A DNA stretch of 64,000 nucleotides from assembly GCA_937879855.1 (NCBI GenBank), contig CALFMO010000069.1, positions 62,001 through 126,000 of the forward strand. The letters run 5' to 3'. Positions 43,188 to 53,317 of this stretch are shown piece after piece (position 1 is the stretch's first letter; each line of letters begins with the position of its first letter). This DNA comes from an uncultured Acidobacteriaceae bacterium. GTDB taxonomy: Bacteria; Acidobacteriota; Terriglobia; Terriglobales; Acidobacteriaceae. Below the pieces are notes generated by a model. It saw nothing but the letters and a program-made list of their open reading frames with translations, was not told the origin of the DNA and made no database searches. A program made the translations under genes and the position numbers.

Positions 43188-45149
43188 TTACGGCGACTGG
43201 CGGGAGACTACGCCCGTGATCGCGTCCTGCAACAGTATGCCATTATGTTCCAAGGTTGCGCCGGTGGTGCGGTCCAGTTCAATTTTAGCCTTCTCGTAGG
43301 TAGTCTGTGCGCTTACCAGATCCAATTCTGCCAGAGCGAGATCGCGCTGAGCCGACAAAGTTTGATAGGTCGATCCCGAGCCCAGTTCCTGCTCTTTCTT
43401 GGTGATATCGAACGTGCGCTGGGCGAGATCCCGCGCCTTGCGAGCGGCCTCAACCCGTGCTCCGGTTTGGTCCAGCGCATACTGGGCATTGCGCACTTCG
43501 ATGCGAACCTGCTTTTTCAGTTGTTCCATACGCAATTCGGACTGACGATACTCCAACTCGGAGCGGTACTGGTCGGCTTTGGCGACTCTGTTTCTTATCG
43601 GGAGGTTCAAGTTCAGTCCCACGTAATAATCGGGAGCAGTGTTGTTGAAAGCGTTTTGCAGAGCGCCGGCAAAGTCGACCGGGACGGTCGAAACATTCGG
43701 GCCGAACTTCTGTGAATTGTAGAACGGATTCAACGGTCCGGCGAGACCTGAACCCCCATAGAATCCAACTAATGAAAGCGATGGCAACAACGCGTTGCGT
43801 GCCGCACTGCGACTGATCTGGCGGTTCACCAGATCGATATCAGACTCGGCTAGCTCGGGCCGGCTGTGCAAGGCTGTTGAGATCAAGTCCGCAATGGGGG
43901 CGCTTGCCTGTATTTGGACCGTTTGCAGGCGATCGGTAGGAATCACCTGCATGGCTTCGAGTACGGGATCGTCCAGGCTTTTCGTAATCGCGTTCTTCAT
44001 CAGAGTCTCTTGCAGTTGAAGACTGGTGCGGGCCACAGTCAAATCCTGATCGCGGCGTGAAACCTCGGCTTCGGCGCGCATGACGTCCATGGCCGGGACG
44101 CTTTCCAACTGCAACTGCTTCTTGGTGTTCTCGAAGGTCTGCTGCGCGAACGCAAACGATTGTTCGTTCACCTGCGTCTGTTCGTAAGCGCTGACCAGGT
44201 CCCAATAAATATTTTCGATCTGGGTAACTGTGGCGATGACCTGATCCTTGAAGGCGATGTCGGAGATTTTCTTGTTGTTCCGCGCAATTCGCAAGTAACG
44301 CAGGTTTGGACCGAACCCGAAGCCCGCGAGCAATTGTTGCTGGAATTCAAAACGAAACGTGGAGTTCAGTGAAGGGGTGAGGTTAAAGTTGGGGCTATTG
44401 GTCGTTTGCCGGGAGTTGCCGAACGAAAAATTCATGCTGGTGCCGGTGGGAAAGGATTGCGTAAAGGCCGCGAGAACCTGACCGGTATTGAGCTGCAGCA
44501 GAGGCACACCATAATTTTGCAGGTTCACAAGGGGGGTGGTCTGATGCTCCTCTCCGCCGTTGAGATTGAGGAATGGATCATAGGACGACACAGTGGTTCC
44601 AACCCCAAGCGTAGACTGCACCAAGCCGGATGCGCCCGCCCCGGCCCCGCCGGCACCGCCGGTCGTACCGCCAGCGCCCGCGCCGGGAGCGCCCGTTCCG
44701 AATCCGCCGACGCCGCCACCCGGCGTGCCCTGAACGACGCCGGTATTCACACCGCGGAAAAATCCGCCGGCTTGTGTGCGCAAAATGTCAGTGTTCGCAA
44801 TCGGAAGATTGTAGCGAGCGATGGCCAAATCCAGATTGTTTTCCAGCGCTAGATCAATCGCATCTTTGAGGGAAAGATGAAGTTGGCCGTCGCGAACGAG
44901 TTGCTCAAGACGCGGCGAGTTGGCCAAAACCGGCTCTGGAACCTCCTCGGGCTCGTAGGCCTTGAGCGGGTTGTGCGACTTTGGCATTTCATACTGCAAG
45001 GGAATCGCAGGTTGCTGGGAAATACTTGCTCCTGCGTTGCCGGCGGTGGACGGGTTTGTGCTCTGCGCCGCAAGGCTCGCGGTCAGAGCCCCGCATGCAA
45101 AAACAGAGACAATCCCCTGTTTGAAGACTCCGGATGGGAATAAGGTCAC
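43188..45149 (-). CDS. TolC-family outer membrane efflux protein
   Basis: The protein has 653 residues from GTG 45149, which overlaps the TGA of the upstream ATPase by four bases (GTGA) and has GGAGGT 9 bases upstream. The first residues form a signal peptide (SGVFKQGIVSVFACGALTAS, cut near LAAQ). An N-terminal extension of about 70 residues precedes LSLKDAIDLALENNLDLAIA, the typical first outer-membrane-efflux repeat. A Gly-rich insertion (about 140-170) is unusual and may be an outside loop. The second repeat (about 420-640) includes SRPELAESDIDL. It would form the trimeric outer-membrane duct for the ABC exporter encoded upstream. Confidence 0.93.
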   Translation of the reverse strand: MTLFPSGVFKQGIVSVFACGALTASLAAQSTNPSTAGNAGASISQQPAIPLQYEMPKSHNPLKAYEPEEVPEPVLANSPRLEQLVRDGQLHLSLKDAIDLALENNLDLAIARYNLPIANTDILRTQAGGFFRGVNTGVVQGTPGGGVGGFGTGAPGAGAGGTTGGAGGAGAGASGLVQSTLGVGTTVSSYDPFLNLNGGEEHQTTPLVNLQNYGVPLLQLNTGQVLAAFTQSFPTGTSMNFSFGNSRQTTNSPNFNLTPSLNSTFRFEFQQQLLAGFGFGPNLRYLRIARNNKKISDIAFKDQVIATVTQIENIYWDLVSAYEQTQVNEQSFAFAQQTFENTKKQLQLESVPAMDVMRAEAEVSRRDQDLTVARTSLQLQETLMKNAITKSLDDPVLEAMQVIPTDRLQTVQIQASAPIADLISTALHSRPELAESDIDLVNRQISRSAARNALLPSLSLVGFYGGSGLAGPLNPFYNSQKFGPNVSTVPVDFAGALQNAFNNTAPDYYVGLNLNLPIRNRVAKADQYRSELEYRQSELRMEQLKKQVRIEVRNAQYALDQTGARVEAARKARDLAQRTFDITKKEQELGSGSTYQTLSAQRDLALAELDLVSAQTTYEKAKIELDRTTGATLEHNGILLQDAITGVVSRQSP

Positions 45150-45856
45150 GATGCGCTGACCTCCGCCGGTGGTGCGAGTGTGGGATTCGATGTGTCTGCG
45201 ACCAACCACCCGTCACGCAACTGGATGGTGCGGTTTCCATAACTCGCATTTGTTTCTGAGTGAGTGACCTGCACGATAGTTGTTCCTTGCTGGTTCAGTC
45301 CGCGAAACAGTTCCATAATTTCCTTGGCTTGGCTGGAATGAAGGTTGCCCGTGGGCTCATCGGCTAGCAACAGTGCGGGTTTGTGAATGACTGCGCGGGC
45401 GATGCCAACCAGTTGTTGCTGTCCTCCCGAAAGCTGGCTGGGATACAAATCTTTCTTGGCAACGATCTGAAATCGATCGAGAGTGTCGGCCACAAGCCCT
45501 TGTCGTTCGCGGCGCGGGATGTCCTTATACGACAGCGGCAGATCGATGTTCTCTTCAACGGTGAGGTCGTCGAGCAGGTGATAACTCTGGAAGACCATGC
45601 CGATGTTGCGCTTCGCCAGTTCGGCACGTTGCTTGCGTTTCATTTCGTGGACCGCCTCTTCGCGAAAGTGATACTCGCCCTGCCACGCGTCGTCGAGCAG
45701 CGCCAGCACATTCAGCAGAGAAGATTTTCCGGCGCCTGACGGTCCCATGATGGTCATGAATTCACCTTCGCGAATTTCCAGATTGACGCGGCGAAGTACC
45801 CAGGTTTGTCCGGCTCCGGCTTTGTAACTGCGTTCGATATTTCTAAGTTGGATCAT
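45146..45856 (-). CDS. ABC transporter ATPase, MacB/LolD type (second of the cluster)
   Basis: A 236-residue nucleotide-binding protein: Walker A GPSGAGKSS (38-46), Q-loop VFQSYHLLDDLTVEEN, signature LSGGQQQL, Walker B LLADEPTG and a switch His in VTHSE. Alone, without its own membrane domain, it must pair with FtsX-like permeases, presumably one or more of the six upstream. It lies 28 bases after permease 6, and its end overlaps the tolC-like start. Confidence 0.93.
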   Translation of the reverse strand: MIQLRNIERSYKAGAGQTWVLRRVNLEIREGEFMTIMGPSGAGKSSLLNVLALLDDAWQGEYHFREEAVHEMKRKQRAELAKRNIGMVFQSYHLLDDLTVEENIDLPLSYKDIPRRERQGLVADTLDRFQIVAKKDLYPSQLSGGQQQLVGIARAVIHKPALLLADEPTGNLHSSQAKEIMELFRGLNQQGTTIVQVTHSETNASYGNRTIQLRDGWLVADTSNPTLAPPAEVSAS

Positions 45857-45884
45857 TTCGTCCTCAGTTTCTCGAATTAGCCTC

Positions 45885-48317
45885 TTATTCAGAGCGTAAC
45901 GCCACTATGGGATCTACACTGACTGCCCGCCGCGCGGGAATGTAGCAGGCCAAAACAGCTACCAATGCAACGAACGCCGCGCTGCCGGCGAACGTGACGG
46001 GATCACTCGGCCTTACGCCAAACAACAAGCTCGACATCAGCGGCGTGAGTAGCAAAGCTGAGAGAGCCCCCATCCCAACACCCAACAACAGCAGCTTCAT
46101 TCCCTGGCTTACGACTAGAGTGACGACATCTATTCGCCTTGCCCCCAAGGCCACGCGAATCCCAATCTCGCGAGTTCTTTGCGAGACACCATAAGAAATC
46201 ACTCCGTACACTCCCACCGATGCAAGAAGCAACCCCAGCAAGGCCAGGGAGCCCAAAAGCGCAGCGGAGAACCGGCGCGAAGCGACGGAGTCCGAAAGTA
46301 CCTGGTCCATGCTCGCGATGTTTGTAACTGCCTGTTGCGGATCAGCCCTCCTCACTTGCCGCCGGACCTCATCGGCCAGATTCAACGGATCTGATTGCGT
46401 ACGCACTACAAGCGTGAGGTATCCGACTCGGTATTGCGCGTGGGGCAGATAGATTTGCATGGTGTTAGGCGCATCGAGAGATGCTTGCTTAACGTCCTGG
46501 ACGACTCCCACAACCGTGCGCCACGGCTGCGGCGAATTGTCGAACCCCGGAACCTTCACGCGATGCCCGATCGGATCTTGATTGGGCCACCAGCGCTGCG
46601 CAGCCGTAGTTGAGACCAGAACGACGAGAGGCGCGGTTTCATCGTCTGCCTCAGTAAAAGCGCGGCCACGAACGAGGCGAATCCTCAGAGCGCGCAGATA
46701 ACTGGGCGTAACGACATATCGCTCGGGATAAGGCATCTTGCCCGGATCATGGGCGAAACCCTCGGGCTCGGTGCCAGCGGTGTCAAAATTGCCCCCTAGC
46801 GGAAGCACGCTGACTGCGCCGGCGCACTCCACTCCAGGTAGCGCACTGATGCGTGCCAGCAGATCCCTGTAGAAAATCAAGGGCTTCTCTGTACCTTCAG
46901 GATACTTGGCGGAGGGCAAGCCAATGTCCATAGTAAGAAGCCGATCGGAACGGAAGCCGGGATCGACTCCATAAAGTTTGCTAAAGCTGCGTAGGAGCAG
47001 TCCGGCGCCCGCCAGTAACACGAGACTGAGCGCAATCTCACCGATCGCCAGAGCTTTGCGGAAAGTGTCGTGAGCCGTGCTGAAGCCTCGCGCGCCTTCC
47101 TTCAACGTGTCGCTGAGAGAAACAGCTGAGATGCGCAAGGCAGGAACGAGTCCGAACAACAACCCGGTTAGCAGGCTTAGCCCCGCGGTAAATGCGAGCA
47201 CGTGGCCATCTAGCGATACGCCTGCAATCTGAGGAATCACCTTGGCCCCGATCACCACGATGATTCTTGTGCCGAAGAACGCCAGCAGAGTTCCGACCAC
47301 GCCGCCACACAGTGCGAGCAAAACGCTCTCGATCAACACCTGTTGCACCAAACGTGCGCGGCCCGCGCCTAGCGCCGAGCGGATGGCAACCTCCTTCTGG
47401 CGACCGATGGCCCGGACCAGCAGCAAATTGGAAAGGTTCGCGCAGGCGATCAGAAGTAGAAAGCCGATGGCTCCGAGCAACACCAATACGGCTGGCCGCA
47501 ACCCGGACGCAATGTCATCATGGAGCTTAACCACGTGCACGCCGGTGGTCGAATATTCGTCGGGAAACTGCTTTGCGAGGCCGCGATTGATGACCTCCAA
47601 ATCGGATTGTGCCTGCTGAACCGAAGCTCCCGGTTTCAGACGGGCAATGGCGCGCAGGTGACGCGACAATCTGTCTTTGTCGTCATGTTTCTCCGCAACA
47701 GGCCGATAGAACTGCGCCGGACCATCGACTAGCGTGATCGGCAGCATGGGGAAGTCCTTGGGGGTAACACCTACGATCGTGTATGCCTTTCCATTCAAGC
47801 TGACTTGCTTGCCCACCACAGCCGGATCCCCGGCAAAGCGGCTTTTCCAGAGCCCGTAGGTCAGAAGGATAACTTGGTCCTTGCCCTCGATCTGCTCCTC
47901 AGGAAGGAAATCACGGCCCAACAACGGAGTGACCCGCATCACAGATAGGTAGCCATCTCCCACCTGCATCCCTGGGATACGGGCTGGATCGCCAGCTTCA
48001 GTAAACGTCGCACTCCAGTTTCCGAAGGCGACAACATTTTCGAAGACATGATTTTGGAGCCGGTAGTCGTCGATATCAGTGAATGAAAGCTGATCGCGAC
48101 TGTCGCCGTCGCGTCCAATGCTCCACAGTAGAGCGAGTTGCTGAGCGTCCCTATAGGGCAAATTCTGGATCAAGATTCCATTGGCCACACTGAAAACGGT
48201 TGTGTTTGCCCCGATGCCCAGCGCCAGCGTTAGTACGGCAATCAGCGCGAATCCTGGACTTTTGCGCAACTGGCGCAGGGCATACCGAAAATCCTGGAAC
48301 AGCCCGCTCATTTTCAT
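45885..48317 (-). CDS. ADOP-type permease 6 of the tandem cluster
   Basis: About 810 residues from ATG 48317 (GAGGGG 6 bases upstream; ATGs at 48323 and 48311 are alternatives). N-terminus LFQDFRYALRQLRKSPGFAL, then a membrane helix, periplasmic core, FtsX block, second core (MDIGLPSAKYPEGTE region) and second FtsX block, ending VDPIVALRSE. It lies 10 bases after permease 5 and 28 before the second ATPase, so it is the most likely partner of that ATPase. Longer N-terminal reading frames only re-read the previous gene's end out of frame. Confidence 0.92.
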   Translation of the reverse strand: MKMSGLFQDFRYALRQLRKSPGFALIAVLTLALGIGANTTVFSVANGILIQNLPYRDAQQLALLWSIGRDGDSRDQLSFTDIDDYRLQNHVFENVVAFGNWSATFTEAGDPARIPGMQVGDGYLSVMRVTPLLGRDFLPEEQIEGKDQVILLTYGLWKSRFAGDPAVVGKQVSLNGKAYTIVGVTPKDFPMLPITLVDGPAQFYRPVAEKHDDKDRLSRHLRAIARLKPGASVQQAQSDLEVINRGLAKQFPDEYSTTGVHVVKLHDDIASGLRPAVLVLLGAIGFLLLIACANLSNLLLVRAIGRQKEVAIRSALGAGRARLVQQVLIESVLLALCGGVVGTLLAFFGTRIIVVIGAKVIPQIAGVSLDGHVLAFTAGLSLLTGLLFGLVPALRISAVSLSDTLKEGARGFSTAHDTFRKALAIGEIALSLVLLAGAGLLLRSFSKLYGVDPGFRSDRLLTMDIGLPSAKYPEGTEKPLIFYRDLLARISALPGVECAGAVSVLPLGGNFDTAGTEPEGFAHDPGKMPYPERYVVTPSYLRALRIRLVRGRAFTEADDETAPLVVLVSTTAAQRWWPNQDPIGHRVKVPGFDNSPQPWRTVVGVVQDVKQASLDAPNTMQIYLPHAQYRVGYLTLVVRTQSDPLNLADEVRRQVRRADPQQAVTNIASMDQVLSDSVASRRFSAALLGSLALLGLLLASVGVYGVISYGVSQRTREIGIRVALGARRIDVVTLVVSQGMKLLLLGVGMGALSALLLTPLMSSLLFGVRPSDPVTFAGSAAFVALVAVLACYIPARRAVSVDPIVALRSE

Positions 48318-48327
48318 TTTCATCCCC

Positions 48328-50835
48328 TCACTCGTAACGCAATGCCACCATGGGATTGATCCTGGCTGCGCGACGCGCGGGAATGTATCCCGCGACGGCA
48401 GCAACCATTCCCAGCAGCACAATGACTGCGATCAACGACAATGGATCTGTACTCTTCAATCCATACAGGAAGCTGTGCAGAACACGGGTGGCGGCGAGCG
48501 CCAGGGGAATTCCGGTGGCAAGGCCGATCGCCACCAGCAGCAGGCTTTCGCGAAGCACCAATCGCAAAACGTCGGCCCGCCTTGCTCCGAGTGCCATACG
48601 CACGCCGATTTCGCGCGTGCGGCCGGCGACGGTATAGGACATTACTCCGTAGAGCCCGACACATGCCAGAAGCAACGCCAATCCGGCAAAGAATGTTGAC
48701 AGCTTGGCCAGAGCGATCTGGTTGCCGGCGCTGTCGGTCACGAGGGTGTCGAGTGTCTGGATGAACGAGATTGGCAGACGAGGGTCGGCAGCTTTGATCT
48801 GTGCAAGCACATTCGATACGGCGCTCGACGGCGCGCCACTGACTTGAACCTCAAGCACGATCTGGACAGGATCAGGAGTCTGCTGAAAGGCCAGATAAAA
48901 GCGCGGCGGAACATCTTCGCGGATGCCGCTGCCGTGGTCCTTGGCATCGCGAGAAATGCCGACGATCGTAATCGGCTTGGTGAGCCAGTCGGGGTCGTCG
49001 ATCTGAAATTGCCGTCCGATCGGGTTCTGCCCGGAAAAATAGCGTTTGGCCATCGCTTCGTTCACGACGGCCACCCGGGTTGATGCGGCAGTATCCTGCG
49101 CCTCGATGCCCCGTCCCGCGAGAACCGGAATGCCTACAGCGCTGAAGTAGTCTGGTCCAACGTAATCTTCCATCGCGTTTCGATCGCTGGGGCGGCTCGG
49201 GTTGAAGCCGGGGACGATAATGGCGTCGGCAGACTCGGTCCCAGCGAATAACCCATTGGTTGAATAGGTCACGGCGCGCACTCCGGGGGCTCCCGCGATC
49301 CGCGCCACCAGTTGCTGGGCCAGCAACTTCATATTGTCAGTGCTGTAGCCCGCGCTGGTAGGATCGAGCCGCGCAATGACCAGATGATTTCGTTCGTAGC
49401 CAAAATTCTGCGTCATCAATTTTTGCAAGCTGCGCACGAGCAGGCCGGCAGAGAACAGCACCAGCAGTGAGAGCGCGACCTGCCCCGCAATCAGGCCTTT
49501 GCCCAGAGTGAGCCGGGCACCCGGCGCTGGAGTGGCGCGGTTCGCATCCTTCAGCCCCGTCAAGACCCGGACTCGCAGCGATTGCAAGGCGGGCACCAGG
49601 CCGAAGGCAATCCCTGTAAGTAATGAGATTGCGATTGTGAACGCGAGCACTCGCCAATCGGGAGTCAGTGGAAGGCTTGTATCCGATCCAAGAAGTTGGA
49701 CCAGCAGCCTTACACCCCAGATCGCGAGTAGCAAGCCGGCAAAACCGCCGAGAAGACCTAGAAGCACGCTCTCAGTGAGGAGTTGTTGAAGCAGGCGCCG
49801 CTGGTTTGCGCCCACCGCCAAGCGGAGTGCAATCTCGCGGCTGCGGCTGGCGGCGCGGGACAGCAGCAGGTTGGCAACATTCACGCAGGCAATCAGCAGG
49901 ACCAGACCGACGATACCCATCAGCAGCAGCAGGGGAATTCGGTAGTCGCCGCGCAGGCTGGAGACCCCGCCGCCGCCCGTCGTGACGCTGATATGAGCAT
50001 CACGAATCGCGTTCCGGTCATCGGCGGAAAGCGCCGCACCGTAATCCCCCTTCGCCGCCTGCCGAAACACCGTGTTGAGATTTGCTTCCGCCTGCGCGGC
50101 ACTCATGTTTGGCTTCAATCGCCCAATCAATGACAGCCAGGAAGAGTTCCCGGCATTGCGCCAGTGACGTCCGCGAACGATCTGCGGCTGCATACTCAAT
50201 GGAACGAACAGGGCCATCTGTTCGCCTACGACATCGCCGACGAATCCGGAAGGAGCGACACCGATAACGTTGAAGGGATAGCCATTCATGCGAATATCTT
50301 TCCCGAGGATGGCGGGCGATAGGGCGAACTTACGCTGCCAATATTCATAGCTCAGCACCACAACGGGATTGGCGCTTTCGGTTGTGTCGTCCGCATCCGA
50401 GAACAGGCGTCCCGCGGCTGGTTCGAGGCCGAGCACCTCGAAGTAGTTCCCGCTCACCATGCGCCCCACAATTTTTTCGTCCGGCAGTTGACCCTGACCG
50501 GCATCCACTTCAATGCGATGGTCGGTGGCCGCCGCGCACAGGCCGGTAAAAACCGCGTTGCGATCGCGGAGTTCCTTGTACAGGGGGTAGGAGAAAACAT
50601 CGGTGCGCGGCGTTCCGTTGGAACGCTGATTGGCACGCGTGGGGTCGCCGACTACAACCAACTGCTGCGGGTCCCGAACGGGCAGCATCTTGAGCAGAAG
50701 TCCATTCACCACAGTAAAAATGGCGGTGTTGGCGCCGATGCCAAGGGCCAGCGTAATCACGGCCACGGCGGCGAAGCCCGGGCTCTTGCGCAGTTGCCGT
50801 AACGCGTAACGAAGATCCTGGATCAGTCGGCTCAT
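48328..50835 (-). CDS. ADOP-type permease 5 of the tandem cluster
   Basis: About 835 residues from ATG 50835. It begins MSRLIQDLRYALRQLRKSPG and has the duplicated MacB-core/FtsX layout, with eight predicted helices: one N-terminal, three at about 300-420, one near 450 and three at about 710-825. It ends INPMVALRYE. The second core includes TRVAVVNEAMAKRYFSGQNP, typical of the family. Gap of 10 bases to permease 4. It is the longest of the six, owing to a Gly-rich insert (VTTGGGGVSSLRG) before the first FtsX block. Confidence 0.92.
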   Translation of the reverse strand: MSRLIQDLRYALRQLRKSPGFAAVAVITLALGIGANTAIFTVVNGLLLKMLPVRDPQQLVVVGDPTRANQRSNGTPRTDVFSYPLYKELRDRNAVFTGLCAAATDHRIEVDAGQGQLPDEKIVGRMVSGNYFEVLGLEPAAGRLFSDADDTTESANPVVVLSYEYWQRKFALSPAILGKDIRMNGYPFNVIGVAPSGFVGDVVGEQMALFVPLSMQPQIVRGRHWRNAGNSSWLSLIGRLKPNMSAAQAEANLNTVFRQAAKGDYGAALSADDRNAIRDAHISVTTGGGGVSSLRGDYRIPLLLLMGIVGLVLLIACVNVANLLLSRAASRSREIALRLAVGANQRRLLQQLLTESVLLGLLGGFAGLLLAIWGVRLLVQLLGSDTSLPLTPDWRVLAFTIAISLLTGIAFGLVPALQSLRVRVLTGLKDANRATPAPGARLTLGKGLIAGQVALSLLVLFSAGLLVRSLQKLMTQNFGYERNHLVIARLDPTSAGYSTDNMKLLAQQLVARIAGAPGVRAVTYSTNGLFAGTESADAIIVPGFNPSRPSDRNAMEDYVGPDYFSAVGIPVLAGRGIEAQDTAASTRVAVVNEAMAKRYFSGQNPIGRQFQIDDPDWLTKPITIVGISRDAKDHGSGIREDVPPRFYLAFQQTPDPVQIVLEVQVSGAPSSAVSNVLAQIKAADPRLPISFIQTLDTLVTDSAGNQIALAKLSTFFAGLALLLACVGLYGVMSYTVAGRTREIGVRMALGARRADVLRLVLRESLLLVAIGLATGIPLALAATRVLHSFLYGLKSTDPLSLIAVIVLLGMVAAVAGYIPARRAARINPMVALRYE

Positions 50836-50845
50836 ATTGTTCTTC

Positions 50846-53296
50846 TCACTCGTAACGCAGGGCCACCATGGGATCGACCTTCGCAGCACGCCGCGCAGGA
50901 ACCCACGCACCAAACAGTGCAACGGCTAGAAGCAGTGCCGCAGCTTCCGCCAATGTGGCTGGGTCAGTGGCTCGAATGCCGAATAGCAGCGAACCAATCC
51001 AGCGCGCGGCAACAAGCGAGCCGAAAATCCCCGCAGCCGCGCCTAAACCAATCCACAAAGACGCTTGCCACACCATCATTCGGACAACAGTCGTTGGGGT
51101 TGCTCCGAGCGCCATGCGGACACCGATTTCCTGCGTCCTCTGATTCACCGAGAGCGAGACAACACCGTAGATGCCTACAGCCGTCAACAGCAGGCCCATC
51201 GCGGCAAACAGCGAGAGCAATGCCGCACTCAGCCGCGGACGCTCTGCCAGTTGAGCGACGGTCTGGCCCAAGGTGTTCACTTCTACGGGCAAGGTCGCGT
51301 CCAGAGTCGAAACGGTGTCCCGCAATTCCTGTGCTACGGTCTGCGGCCCAATCGGACTTTGAACCAGAATGTTGATGTGCTGTGACTCGGGATAGCGAAA
51401 GATCGGGTCGTCCACTCCGTGCTTGCGGACGAGGTAATATTCGGGCCCAACAACACCTCCGAGACCCTGGTTCTGGGCGTTGCTTGCCAACCCGACTACG
51501 GTAAACGCGGCGCCCGCCACACCTTCACCTTGAGGAAGGCGAAGGATCTTGCCGAGCGGATCTTCACCGGGGAAAAGGCGCTGCGCCAGGGCTTGGTTGA
51601 GAATGACCGCGTAACTACCGGTATTGCGGTCGGCGTCATCGAACGTTCGGCCTCGCAGCAAGGGAATATTCAGCACCGAAAAATAATCTGGCGTGACCGA
51701 TCGCCAGCCAACGATTCCGCCAATGCCCTGCTCCGGTCCGAGAGGCGGCCGCCCCTCGGCCTGCACCGCGACAAAGGGCACTGTGCGAGCGGTGGGGCTG
51801 GGCGGAAGCGAGTCGCTCAAGGCCACGCCGCGAGCGCCGGGAAGGTCCTTCAATTTCTGTTCGAGCTGTTCAAAGAACGCGAGTCGATGGTTAGCGTCGG
51901 AATATTTCGTCTGCCCCAACGTGATCTGCGCGGTCACGATGTTCTCGGTGTTCATTCCCAAAGATTGAGTTTGCAGCTTCAGAAGGCTGCGCACGAACAA
52001 TAAGGCGCTAGCCAGCAAGACCACCGACATCCACACCTGGGTGACAAGAAAAACCTGGCGCAGCCGGCCTCGCCTTGCACTTGAGGCGGTCTTGACCACC
52101 AGCATCTGTGCCGTCGGTTTTTCGAGGGCGGGCACGGTACCGAAAAGGATTCCAGAAACGAACGACACGATGATCGAGAACAGCAACACCCGTGCGTCTA
52201 CCGACGCCTGCGACAACCCCGGAATTCCCGTGGGAGCGAGAAGGGCAAATACGCGAACGACGCCGTAAGCGAGGGCTGTACCGGCGGCGCCTCCCATGAC
52301 GGCAAGCACTATGCTTTCCGTAAGCCGTTGCTGAAACAGACGCGCACGCCCCGCGCCGATCGCGGAACGAACTGCCAACTCATGCTGTCTTCCCGCACTG
52401 CGAGCCAACACGAGGTTCGCCGCGTTGGCACAGGCAATCAGAAGAACCGCGAGGGCCGACATCAGAAGAAGCCAGGCCGCCCTTCGAGAGTCGTGGAACT
52501 GCAGGTCCCGGATGGGTCGCACCGCCAGTCGCAGCACTTTGCGGAATGGAGGCGGCGCAGATTCAACAAAGGAACGAAAGAGCGGCTGGAGCTGCGCCGT
52601 GGCTTGCTCAACGCTGAGCCCGGGCTTGATCCGCGCGAATACTCGGACCACAGGCCCCAGTACATTGCGCTGCACAATGGATTCGTCCAGCGCCTCCGGA
52701 ATCAATATGCCGGTGTGCGCCAAGGTCGGAAATTCGAAATCGCGCGGCAACACTCCAAGGACTTCCGTCGGTTGCCCATCCAAGGAAATGGTGCGACCCA
52801 CAACGTTGGGGTCTCCACCGAAGCGGTCCTGCCAAAGCCCGTAGGCCAGCAGCGCGACTTTGGGGGCGTTGGGACGGTCTTCGTCACGGGTAAAGTTCCG
52901 GCCCAACACGGGCTGGATACCAAATGTTGGCAGAAATGTCGATGCGACCGAGCCACATGAAACGCGCACGGGATTTTCGTCGGTCAGATCGCAATCGTTG
53001 ACACCGCTGGACGAAGTGAAATGAACGAACGGAGTCTGATGCTCTCGCCACCCAAGGTAATTCGATGCGAAAAGAAATTCGCCGTCGATAATGGGCGCGA
53101 CTATGCCGACGGAAACCAGTTGCTTGTCCTGCGGGTAAGGCAGGCTGCGAAACAGAATGCGGTCGACCAGGCTGAACATCGCGGTGGTCGCTCCGATCCC
53201 CAATGCCAGCGTAAGCACGGCCACTACGGTGAAGCCGGGGCTCTTGCGCAGTTGTCGCAGTGAGTAGCGAAGGTCCTGTCCGAATCCGGTCATCAT
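50846..53296 (-). CDS. ADOP-type permease 4 of the tandem cluster
   Basis: 816 residues; two ATGs in a row (53296 and 53293) follow AGAGGTAGAG, so the second may be used. It begins TGFGQDLRYSLRQLRKSPGF and ends VDPMVALRYE, with two periplasmic cores and two FtsX blocks. Compared with its neighbours the first core is more diverged (IIDGEFLFASNYLGW) and has a distinct surface (FTSSSGVNDCDLTDENPV, two Cys), which hints at a different ligand. Gap of 21 bases to permease 3. Confidence 0.92.
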   Translation of the reverse strand: MMTGFGQDLRYSLRQLRKSPGFTVVAVLTLALGIGATTAMFSLVDRILFRSLPYPQDKQLVSVGIVAPIIDGEFLFASNYLGWREHQTPFVHFTSSSGVNDCDLTDENPVRVSCGSVASTFLPTFGIQPVLGRNFTRDEDRPNAPKVALLAYGLWQDRFGGDPNVVGRTISLDGQPTEVLGVLPRDFEFPTLAHTGILIPEALDESIVQRNVLGPVVRVFARIKPGLSVEQATAQLQPLFRSFVESAPPPFRKVLRLAVRPIRDLQFHDSRRAAWLLLMSALAVLLIACANAANLVLARSAGRQHELAVRSAIGAGRARLFQQRLTESIVLAVMGGAAGTALAYGVVRVFALLAPTGIPGLSQASVDARVLLFSIIVSFVSGILFGTVPALEKPTAQMLVVKTASSARRGRLRQVFLVTQVWMSVVLLASALLFVRSLLKLQTQSLGMNTENIVTAQITLGQTKYSDANHRLAFFEQLEQKLKDLPGARGVALSDSLPPSPTARTVPFVAVQAEGRPPLGPEQGIGGIVGWRSVTPDYFSVLNIPLLRGRTFDDADRNTGSYAVILNQALAQRLFPGEDPLGKILRLPQGEGVAGAAFTVVGLASNAQNQGLGGVVGPEYYLVRKHGVDDPIFRYPESQHINILVQSPIGPQTVAQELRDTVSTLDATLPVEVNTLGQTVAQLAERPRLSAALLSLFAAMGLLLTAVGIYGVVSLSVNQRTQEIGVRMALGATPTTVVRMMVWQASLWIGLGAAAGIFGSLVAARWIGSLLFGIRATDPATLAEAAALLLAVALFGAWVPARRAAKVDPMVALRYE

Positions 53297-53317
53297 CTCT
53301 ACCTCTTTTCCCCTTCC

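Noticed and set aside
48318..48422. Longer N-termini for the clustered permeases (for example IPWWHCVTSE extensions)
   Set aside because: These residues are the previous gene's PMVALRYE codons read in another frame; all paralogues begin just before (L/I)xQDLRYALRQL.
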